A stretch of 55,833 nt of DNA from Cellulosimicrobium sp. CUA-896. GTDB lineage: Bacteria > Actinomycetota > Actinomycetes > Actinomycetales > Cellulomonadaceae. This document shows positions 48,901 through 55,833 of the stretch, piece after piece (positions within the stretch are counted from its first letter, which is position 1; each line of letters starts with the position of its first letter). Made by a program: the position numbers and the translations under genes. A model generated the notes under the pieces. It was not told the origin of the DNA. It searched no databases and saw only the letters and a program-made list of their open reading frames with translations. The DNA lies in NCBI RefSeq assembly GCF_001942335.1, contig NZ_MKKH01000018.1:1-55833 (forward strand), in the 5' to 3' direction.

Positions 48901-49743
48901 TCAGCCGGGCCGCACCCGCAGCGCGCGCTCGCCCCACAGGTACAGCGCCGCGTAGACGACGAGCGCGCCGGCGACACCGCCGGCGAACAGCCACGCGAGG
49001 GGCCGGTCCCACAGCAGGTCGTCGCGCTCGACGATCCAGGCGGCGTTGATGAGCGCGAGGCTCGCGAGCTGCGCCTGGAACATCCAGCGGAACGAGGTCC
49101 ACCGGTCGTCGACGAGGAGCCACAGGTCGACGGCGCCCGGCAGCGTGAGCACGGCCCCGACGACCCGCGCCGTGAGCGGCGTGAGCTCCCACGCCCACAG
49201 CTCGATCCCGACGGACGGGACGGCGAACAGCACCAGGCCGGCGAGCAGGGCCACGCCCCCGCCGATCCCCAGCACGAGCCGCACCGGCCGCGGCACGCGC
49301 ACGTCGAGCTGCTCGGGGACCCCCGGGTCGGCCGAGCGGTTGAGCAGCAGCGCGACGAGGGCGAGGAACGGCGTCGTGACGTACAGGACCGCCCACGCGA
49401 CGAACGACACGTGCCCGTGGTGGAACCGGTCCCAGTGCAGCAGCGTCGCGGCGCCGAGCAGCATCGCGAACAGCACGACCGCCGGGAACCCGTACTGCAC
49501 CCGGTGCCAGCGCCGCAGCCGCACCACCTGGGTGAAGAACCAGATGCCGCCCATGTACGCCGAGCCGAGGAACATCGCGGTCAGCGGCGGCTCGATCGTC
49601 CACGCGAACAGCCGGTCGGTGCTCTCGGGCAGCAGGTAGAGCAGCACGAGCGCGACGAGGAGGAACGGCAGCACGAGCCAGGAGACGCCCAGCGTGAACG
49701 GCAGCACCCGGTCGTCGCCCGGGACCGCGCGCCAGCGCGTCAC
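48901..49743 (-). CDS. Eight-helix membrane protein coupled to the STAND ATPase
   Basis: A 280-residue protein with about eight membrane segments, among them LGVSWLVLPFLLVALVLLYL, AMFLGSAYMGGIWFFTQVV, VAWAVLYVTTPFLALVALLL and LAWLFAGGVAGALVVYAALY. No family recognised. The GTG at 49743 overlaps the TGA of the ATPase gene as GTGA, so the two are translated together and probably act together. Confidence 0.75.
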   Translation of the reverse strand: MTRWRAVPGDDRVLPFTLGVSWLVLPFLLVALVLLYLLPESTDRLFAWTIEPPLTAMFLGSAYMGGIWFFTQVVRLRRWHRVQYGFPAVVLFAMLLGAATLLHWDRFHHGHVSFVAWAVLYVTTPFLALVALLLNRSADPGVPEQLDVRVPRPVRLVLGIGGGVALLAGLVLFAVPSVGIELWAWELTPLTARVVGAVLTLPGAVDLWLLVDDRWTSFRWMFQAQLASLALINAAWIVERDDLLWDRPLAWLFAGGVAGALVVYAALYLWGERALRVRPG

Positions 49744-52523
49744 GACGCGCCCCCGGCGGCCTCGGCCGGCTCGCCCGTCGTGCTCAGCGCGAGCGCGACG
49801 CGTCCGCGACCGCCAGGTCCCGCCCCGCGGCCCGGGCCGTCTCGAGCCGGGCGCGGCCCTCGTCGTCGAGCACCTGGTCGAGGGTGAGGAGGTGGAAGGA
49901 GACGTCGGGGAGTTGTAGAGGCCGGTCTGCTCGCGCAGGGCCTCGGCGGCACCGAGCAGCGTGCCCGCCCGCTCCACGTCGCCGGTCGAGGCGGCGACGG
50001 CGACGAGCCCCTCCAGCCCGTACGCGACGCCGTCGTCGTGGCGCAGGCGCGCGGACAGGCGCAGGTTCTCGCGGAAGTCCGCGTCGGCCTCGCGCACCCG
50101 GCCCAGCAGGAGCCGCGCCCAGCCGAGGTGGTGCAGCGCGATGGCCTCGCCGAGCGGGTCGTGGACCTGCCGCGCCGCGGCGAGGCTCTCCTCGAAGCAG
50201 CCCGCGGCCTCGGGGACGCGTCCCTCGAGGATGGCCACGCGGCCCTGCGTCACGAGCGTCATCGCCTCGCCCCACCGGCTGCCCGCACCGCGGAACAGCT
50301 CCAGCGCGGTGCCGAGCGCCTCCGCGGCGCGCGCCGGGTCGGGCGTGGCGGCGGTCAGCCGGGCGAGCGCGAGCGACACGAGCGCGAGCGCCTCGCCCCA
50401 CGGGTCGTGCTCGGCGCGGAAGATCTCCGCGCTCTCGGTGAGCCCGGGCACGACCAGGTCGTCGGGGTCCTGCCAGAACGTGATGGCCCGCGTGAAGTAC
50501 AGCGCCGTCGCGCGCGTGCGCGGGGCGACGTCGCCGGGCGCGGCCAGCACCTCGTCCATCCAGCGCCGCACCTCGCCGAGCCGCCCGCCGACCCACCAGT
50601 ACGTGTACAACGACCAGGCGAACGCGGCGGCCCGGTCGAGCTCGCCGCGGTCCAGCAGGTGGCGCGCGGTCGCGCGCAGCTCCGCGTCCTCGAGCGCGAG
50701 CCGCGCGCTCCAGGTGCGCAGGCCGGGGCCGAGCAGGAGCGGGCCGGCCTCGCGCCCGAGCCGCTCGTAGTGCTCGGCGTGCCGGTCGCGGACCGCGTCC
50801 AGCCGGCCGTCGGCCTCCAGCCGCTCGCGGGCGTGCTCGCGCACGGTTGCGAGCATCGTGAACGACGGCACGCCCTCCGGGTCGTCCTCCTCGTCGCGCT
50901 GGCGCACGAGGCTCGAGTCGACGAGCGCGCCGAGCAGCGAGAGGGCGTCGTCCGCGTCGGTGCCCGTCCCGGCGCCGCCCGGCCCGCCCACGTCCTCCAC
51001 CGCCTCGAGCGTGAACGGACCGTCGAACACGCCGAGCGTCGTGAGCAGCGCGCGCTGGTCGTCGTCGAGCAGGTCGACGCTCCACTCGATCGTGCGGCGC
51101 AGCGTCTGCTGACGCTCCGGCAGGTCACGGCCCCCGCCGGTGAGGAGCGGCAGCCGCCGGTCCAGCCGCGCGAGCATCGCCACCGGCGGCAGGACCCGCA
51201 CGCGCGCGGCCGCGAGCTCGATGGCGAGGGGCACCGCGTCGAGGGCGGCGCAGATCGCGACGACCGCGTCGACGTTGACGGCGGTGACGTCGAAGTCGGG
51301 CCGCAGGGCCCGGGCGCGCTCCACGAACAGCGCGACGGCGGGGGCCGACCGCGCGGCGTCGAGGTCCCCGTGGCGGCCGGGCATCGCGAGCGGTCCCACC
51401 TCGTAGCTGTGCTCGGGCGACACGCGCAGCAGCACGCGGCTGGTCTGCAGCAGCACGAGGCCCGGGGCGGCGGAGAGGAGGGTCGCGAGGAACGGCCCGG
51501 CGCCCACCACCTGCTCGAGGTTGTCCAGCACGAGCAGCATCCGGCGCTCGCGCAGCGCCATGACCAGCTTGTCGGCGATCGGGCCGTCGCCCGTGTCGCG
51601 CACCCCGAGGGCCTGGGCGACCGCGCCGGGGACGAGCGCGGCGTCGTGCACGGGCGTGAGGTCGACGAAGTGCACCCCGTCCGGGAAGGCCGGCCGCAGG
51701 CGGGCCGCCACCTCCAGGGCGAGACGGCTCTTGCCGATGCCGCCGGGCCCGGTGAGCGTCAGCATGCGCGCGGGCGGTGCGGCCGTGCCGGTGCCCGGCG
51801 CGGTGCCGGTGCCGGCCACGGGGTCGGGGCCGGCGCCCAGCAGGTGCAGGACGTCGGCCACCTCGCGCTCGCGGCCGATGAGCGGCGTCGGCGGCGTCGG
51901 GAGCGCGGCGTGGTCCTCCCCGGGTTCCCCGGCGACGCGGCCCGCCTCGGCCTCTCCCTCCCCGGCGCGGTCCTCGTCGGCGGCGGTCGGGGCCGCGCCG
52001 GGCGGCGCCGTGGCGGCGGCCGGGGCCGGTGGCGGCACGCGGCTCGCGTCGAAGCGCTCGGCGAGGAGCACCGCGAGGTCGGCGACGACGAGCTCACCGA
52101 GCGCGTCGCGTCGGCGAACGAGGTGTAGGACGCCGTGTCGTCGCCCTTGATCCGGTCGAGCAGCTCGACGAGGCGGGGCTCGCGCGCGCCCGCCGTCTCC
52201 TTGACGTAGACGAGGCGCGGCATGCTCGGCGGGGCCAGGCGGTACTCGTCCTCGAGGCCGGACACGTCCTCGCCCGGCGCCACCCACCCGTACCGCTCCC
52301 CGTAGATCCCCACGAACACGTCGCTCTGGCCGAGGTAGGACCGGTAGAGCGCCCGCGGCGGGTGCGGGCGTGCGCCGAGCTCGAACATCACGGGGGCGAG
52401 GTGGAGGCGCTCGACCGCAGCGCGGACCGCCCGGCGCTCGGGGGCCAGCTCCTTGAGCGTCGAGCTGACGAACACGCGCAGCCGCTGGTCGGGCGTGCGG
52501 ATGCTCCCGCTGCTCGGGTCCAC
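49740..52523 (-). CDS. DUF4062 - STAND NTPase - TPR protein (three frameshifts)
   Basis: About 928 residues after repair. The N-terminal DUF4062 domain (LRVFVSSTLKELAPERRAVR, FVGIYGERYGWVAPGED, LEDEYRL) resembles TIR/nucleoside-processing folds. Next is an acidic linker, then an AP-ATPase/STAND domain with Walker A LTGPGGIGKSRLAL and Walker B RMLLVLDNLEQV, a winged helix region, then about 350 residues of TPR-like helices (GEALALVSLALARLTAATPD, AIALHHLGWARLLLGRVREA). Bases are missing near 52108, 49909 and 49800; the last fix yields an end at 49740 overlapping the downstream GTG. Such proteins sense a signal through TPRs and act through the N-terminal domain. The GTG at 52523 follows CAGAAT by six bases (leaderless). 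Confidence 0.85.
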
Positions 52524-52614
52524 CCTCGCATTCTGTGACCTGGGCCACAGCAGTGTCCACCGGACCGGCTGCGACGCGCCGGTGGTACCGTGCGAGAGCC
52601 GGCGGGAGGTGCGC

Positions 52615-54312
52615 ATGGACCACGCCCCGAAGACCCCGGTCGCGGCACCCCTGGTGCTCGTCGCGGCCGCGGCGGACGACGCCCGCGCCCGCCTCGTCGC
52701 CGAGCTCGAGCGCCGCTACGCCCCCGACTACGACGTCGTCGCCGCGCGCGACGGCGCCGAGGCCGTCACGCTGCTCGGCGAGGCCGCGGCGGCCGGCCGC
52801 GAGGTCGCGCTCGTCCTGTCCGACGACCGCGACGCCGTCGGGCGCACCGACTCGGTGTTCGTCGTGGCACGGCGCGCGTTCCCGGACGTCCGGCGCGCGC
52901 TCGTCATCGAGTGGGGCTCGTGGACCGACCGGGAGACGGTCGACGCCGTGCTCGGGCTCATGGCCGCGACGCTCGTCGACTACTACGTCGTGCGGCCGCG
53001 GCACGCCCCCGACGAGTACTTCCACCGCGCGGTCACCGAGTTCCTGCTCGACTGGGAGCGGGCCGCGCGCGGCGGCGACCGCGCCGACGTCGTGGTGACG
53101 GGTGACGACGCCGCGCCGCGCGTGCACGACATCCGTCGGTTCCTCGCGCGGGCAGGGCTGCGCTTCGCGTCCGCGCCGGGGCAGGGCGCGCCCGTCGTGC
53201 GGCTGGCCGACGGGCGCGAGCTCGTCGACCCGACGAACACCGACCTCGCCCGTGCCCACGGGTTCACGACGGACCTGCCCGCCGAGCCCGTGGATGTCGC
53301 GATCGTCGGGGCCGGCCCGGGCGGGCTCGCCGCGGCGGTGTACGCGGCGTCGGAGGGCCTGCGCACGCTCGTGCTCGAGCGCGACGCCGTCGGCGGGCAG
53401 GCGGGGTCGAGCTCCCTGATCCGCAACTACCTCGGCTTCCCGCGCGGCGTCTCCGGGGCGGACCTCTCGGACCGCGCGTACCAGCAGGCCTGGGTGTTCG
53501 GCGCGCAGTTCGCGCACACGCGCGAGGCCGTCGGCCTCGAGGTGGTGGACGACGACGCGGCCCGGGACCCGCGCGAGGCGGCGGGCGGGACCGGCGGGTT
53601 CGTCCTGCGGGTGGCGGGCGACGGCACGGTGCGCGCCCGGACCGTCGTGCTCGCCGACGGCGTCACCTACCGGCGGCTCGCGGTGCCCGGCCTCGACCCG
53701 TTCGTCGGCTCCGCCGTGTTCTACGGAGTCTCGGCCGTGGAGGCGAAGGGGCAGGCCGGGCGGGTCGTGCACGTCGTCGGGGGCGGCAACTCCGCGGGGC
53801 AGGCGGCGCTGCACCTCGCGCGGTACGCCGCGTCCGTGTCCCTCGTGGTCCGCGGGCCCGACCTCGCGGCGAGCATGTCGCAGTACCTCGTCGACCAGCT
53901 CGCGGCCGCGGGGGTCGCGATCCTCGCCGAGACGAAGGTCGTCGGCGGCGGGGGCGCGGCCGGCCGGCTCGACCACCTCGTGCTCCGCCACCGGGTGACC
54001 GGCGACGAGACGACCGTGCCGTCGAACGCCCTGTTCATCACGATCGGCGCCCGCCCCCACACCGACTGGCTGCCCGGGGACGTGCTGCGGGACCCGTGGG
54101 GCTACGTGCTGACCGGGCGGGAGGTGCTCGCCGAGGGCGGGCGGCGCGCCTGGCCGCACGAGCGCGAGCCCTGGCCGCTCGAGAGCTCCGCGCGCGGGCT
54201 GTTCGCCGTCGGCGACGTGCGGCGCGGCTCGGTCAAGCGCGTCGCGTCGGCGGTGGGGGAGGGCAGCGTCGTCGTCTCCTCCGTGCACCAGGCGCTCGCC
54301 GAGCGCCGGTGA
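52615..54312 (+). CDS. Pseudo-receiver fused to cysteine-free thioredoxin-reductase-like flavoprotein
   Basis: The 565-residue protein has a response-regulator-like N-terminus (residues 12-130, with VALVLSDDRDAVGRTDS at the usual Asp position), a short spacer, then a thioredoxin reductase fold: FAD motif GAGPGG at 232-237, GGQAGSSSLIRNYLGFPRG, NAD(P)H motif GGGNSAG at 389-395 and GLFAVGDVR. Where TrxR has CATC it reads YGVSAVEAKG (370-379), and I find no cysteine anywhere in the protein, so it cannot do TrxR disulfide chemistry. NCBI uses the name fused response regulator/thioredoxin-disulfide reductase for this layout. Divergent from the STAND gene; GGGAGGT precedes the ATG and TACCGT near 52587 is a likely -10 box. 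Confidence 0.9.
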   Translation: MDHAPKTPVAAPLVLVAAAADDARARLVAELERRYAPDYDVVAARDGAEAVTLLGEAAAAGREVALVLSDDRDAVGRTDSVFVVARRAFPDVRRALVIEWGSWTDRETVDAVLGLMAATLVDYYVVRPRHAPDEYFHRAVTEFLLDWERAARGGDRADVVVTGDDAAPRVHDIRRFLARAGLRFASAPGQGAPVVRLADGRELVDPTNTDLARAHGFTTDLPAEPVDVAIVGAGPGGLAAAVYAASEGLRTLVLERDAVGGQAGSSSLIRNYLGFPRGVSGADLSDRAYQQAWVFGAQFAHTREAVGLEVVDDDAARDPREAAGGTGGFVLRVAGDGTVRARTVVLADGVTYRRLAVPGLDPFVGSAVFYGVSAVEAKGQAGRVVHVVGGGNSAGQAALHLARYAASVSLVVRGPDLAASMSQYLVDQLAAAGVAILAETKVVGGGGAAGRLDHLVLRHRVTGDETTVPSNALFITIGARPHTDWLPGDVLRDPWGYVLTGREVLAEGGRRAWPHEREPWPLESSARGLFAVGDVRRGSVKRVASAVGEGSVVVSSVHQALAERR

Positions 54313-54321
54313 CGGGGGTCG

Positions 54322-54507
54322 TCAGAAGAGCCGGCGTGCCTTCTGCACGAGCCCGTCGGCGGACCGGAGCCCGCGCGAGAGCGTCGTCGGCCCGCCGTGC
54401 TTCGACTCCTGCCGGTCGGCCAGCTTGCGCGCCACCCACCCCACGACGGGGATCAGCACGACGGCGATGACGAGGGTCCGCACGCGGCGTCCCAGGAAGG
54501 CCCACAT
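54322..54507 (-). CDS. Small single-helix membrane protein
   Basis: A 61-residue protein: MWAFLGRRVRTLVIAVVLIPVVGWVARKLADRQ, cut here after the helix, then a basic polar tail ending LVQKARRLF. GGAGG precedes the ATG at 54507 by a good distance. One membrane helix with flanking basic residues. No function known. Convergent with the flavoprotein gene, 9-bp gap. Confidence 0.65.
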   Translation of the reverse strand: MWAFLGRRVRTLVIAVVLIPVVGWVARKLADRQESKHGGPTTLSRGLRSADGLVQKARRLF

Positions 54508-54661
54508 GGTCGTCCTCCAGCTCGGTGAGGTGTCGTCGGACCTCGACGCTAGGCCGACGGGGTCCCGCTCGCGCGGCGGCGACGACGCCGGCCGATCCCT
54601 TGCGCCCGCGGACCGACCGGCGAAGAGTAGGCGCACGACGAGCGTCCACGAAGGAGGCGCG

Positions 54662-55504
54662 ATGAGCGACGGCTCTCCCGCGGCACGGCCGCGGACCTAC
54701 CCCCACGGCGTGCCGTGCTGGGTGGACACCGCGCAGCCCGACGTCGACGCGGCGCTCGCGTTCTACGGTGCCCTGTTCGGCTGGTCGTTCGAGGAGCGCC
54801 CGACGCCCGGCGGCCGCTACGTCGTCGCGCAGCTCGGCGGGCAGGAGGTCGCGGCGATCGGCGCGGCCGACGGCACGCCGACGTGGACCACGTACGTGGC
54901 GGTCGACGACGTCCACGCGTCGGCGCGCGGGGTGCCCGACCTGGGCGGCGCCGTCCTCGACGGCCCGACGGAGGTGGGCGACGCGGGCGAGGTCGCCGTC
55001 GTGCGCGACCCGCAGGGCGCGACCTTCCGGCTCTGGCAGGCGGGAGAGCGCCTCGGCGCGCAGCGCGTCAACGAGCCGGGGGCGTGGAACTTCAGCATCC
55101 TCCGCACCCCCGACCCCGAGCACGCCCTCCACTTCTACGGCCCGCTGCTCGGGTGGGAGGTCGAGCCCGACCTCGGCGCGGGCATGGTCCGCGTGGACGC
55201 GTACGGCGAGCACCTCGCGCGCACGGTCGACCCCGACATCCACGAGCGTCAGTCGTTCGCGCCCCCGGGCTTCGCCGACGTCGTCGCGGGGATGGAGAAG
55301 GACGGGGGCCCGGCCCGGTTCACCGTGACGTTCGCCGTGGCGGACCGCGACGACGCGGCGGCCCGGGCCGAGTCCGCCGGTGCCGCGATCGTGTCGACGG
55401 TCGAGACGGAGTGGACCCGCGAGGCGGTGGTCCGCGACCCGCAGGGGGCCGAGCTCACGCTCTCGGAGTTCGCGCCGCAGGGCGTGCCGGAGGTGCCGGA
55501 CTGA
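54662..55504 (+). CDS. VOC-family protein with two glyoxalase-like domains
   Basis: A 280-residue protein with a tandem pair of VOC domains (PHGVPCWVDTAQPDVDAALAF, YGALFGWSFEERP, VVRDPQGATFRLWQ; and EPGAWNFSILRTPDPEHALHF, YGPLLGWEVEPD, VVRDPQGAELTLSEF). This is the layout of actinobacterial two-domain VOC proteins such as the CFP30B type; substrate unknown. ATG 54662 follows GAAGGAGG. It ends 1 bp before the stop of the convergent membrane gene. Confidence 0.9.
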   Translation: MSDGSPAARPRTYPHGVPCWVDTAQPDVDAALAFYGALFGWSFEERPTPGGRYVVAQLGGQEVAAIGAADGTPTWTTYVAVDDVHASARGVPDLGGAVLDGPTEVGDAGEVAVVRDPQGATFRLWQAGERLGAQRVNEPGAWNFSILRTPDPEHALHFYGPLLGWEVEPDLGAGMVRVDAYGEHLARTVDPDIHERQSFAPPGFADVVAGMEKDGGPARFTVTFAVADRDDAAARAESAGAAIVSTVETEWTREAVVRDPQGAELTLSEFAPQGVPEVPD

Positions 55505-55505
55505 G

Positions 55506-55833
55506 TCACGCCGGCGCGGGCGCGTGCGGGAGCGCGTGGGACAGGACGAGCTTGAGCACGAGGAGCGGCCCCACCCACGCCACCCACGGCTCGGGGGCGA
55601 GCACCGTGACGAGCAGCGCGACCAGGACGGCGGCGCCCGCGAACGCGACGGCGCCCGCACGGCAGGGGGCACGAGCAGCGCGACGACGGCGACCACGCCG
55701 AGGATCCCCGCGTAGGTGACGAGCGCCGTCGACCACGGCAGGCCCCACGAGCGCCGCGACGACCAGCGGGTGGACGTGGACGGCGGTGAACGTGACCAGG
55801 CCGCGGCGCGACGCGCCCGGCGCGTGGAACCGA
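55506..55833 (-). CDS. C-terminal part of a membrane protein, 5' end outside window (two frameshifts)
   Basis: The gene runs in from the right edge. Reading across two indels (extra C near 55743, missing C in the run near 55668) gives a continuous hydrophobic protein: GLVTFTAVHVHPLVVAALVG, then PWSTALVTYAGILGVVAVVALLVP, then AGAVAFAGAAVLVALLVTVL and a final helix ending LVLKLVLSHALPHAPAPA. At least four membrane segments. No family recognised. Confidence 0.6.
   Translation of the reverse strand, partial: RFHAPGASRRGLVTFTAVHVHPLVVAALVGPAVVDGARHLRGDPRRGRRRRAARAPCRAGAVAFAGAAVLVALLVTVLAPEPWVAWVGPLLVLKLVLSHALPHAPAPA

Noticed and set aside
48901..54288. A single 1795-residue minus-strand frame
   Set aside because: It merely joins the 8-TM protein, the STAND gene body and antisense of the flavoprotein; the real genes start at GTG 49743 and GTG 52523.

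Overview
The window is very GC-rich DNA from a high-GC Gram-positive bacterium. Actinobacterial traits include many GTG starts, GTGA/ATGA start-stop overlaps, F420-type oxidoreductases, TANNNT-type promoters lying 6-7 nt upstream of start codons, and a VanZ-like, Asp-box and CBM-rich secretome. I infer a Micrococcales actinomycete of the Cellulomonas/Cellulosimicrobium type; no rRNA or marker gene here fixes the genus. I see no tRNA, rRNA, insertion sequence, prophage or CRISPR array. About thirty single-base indels, mostly loss of one base from short C or G runs, break otherwise intact genes. I read these as sequence errors and give repaired gene spans.

Layout. 1-4.9 kb: the end of a RecB-nuclease/SF1-helicase fusion, an acidic glycine-rich protein, an array of three 70-bp hairpin repeats, a cold-shock protein and a Ddn-like F420 protein. 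5.2-10.7 kb: a complete five-gene branched-chain amino acid ABC importer (livJ-H-M-G-F). 10.7-16.1 kb: a membrane-anchored beta-propeller, a CBS/GGDEF-like protein and oligopeptidase B. 16.2-25.5 kb: a PiT phosphate transporter with a small membrane partner, an LpqI/NagZ-type GH3, an SRPBCC protein, an alpha/beta hydrolase, threonine aldolase, a TreS-like amylase coupled to a TIGR03885-type LLM oxidoreductase, and a VanZ protein.

25.6-37.1 kb is the most system-like region. A fucose-isomerase/FGGY-kinase operon and a LacI regulator read leftward. A GntR/FCD regulator, a tripartite tricarboxylate transporter (TctC-B-A), a cytosolic Asp-box sialidase-like protein, a DapA/NanA-fold aldolase and a ribokinase-family kinase read rightward. 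The same 15-bp palindromic sequence CAGTAATCGATTACA sits in both control regions, so the two halves are probably co-regulated for sugar or sugar-acid use.

37.1-55.8 kb: a YchJ-like protein, a secreted LVIVD-repeat protein with two CBM5/12 modules, a DUF305 lipoprotein, a three-gene WXG/LXG-like unit, a secreted asparaginase, a group II PLP decarboxylase, a ScyD/ScyE-type propeller, a DUF4062-STAND ATPase with TPRs coupled to an 8-TM protein, a cysteine-free fusion of pseudo-receiver and thioredoxin-reductase fold, a VOC protein and the end of a membrane gene. Long near-perfect hairpins of four unrelated sequence families occupy gaps between genes; three of the six sit between convergent genes or at their stop codons.
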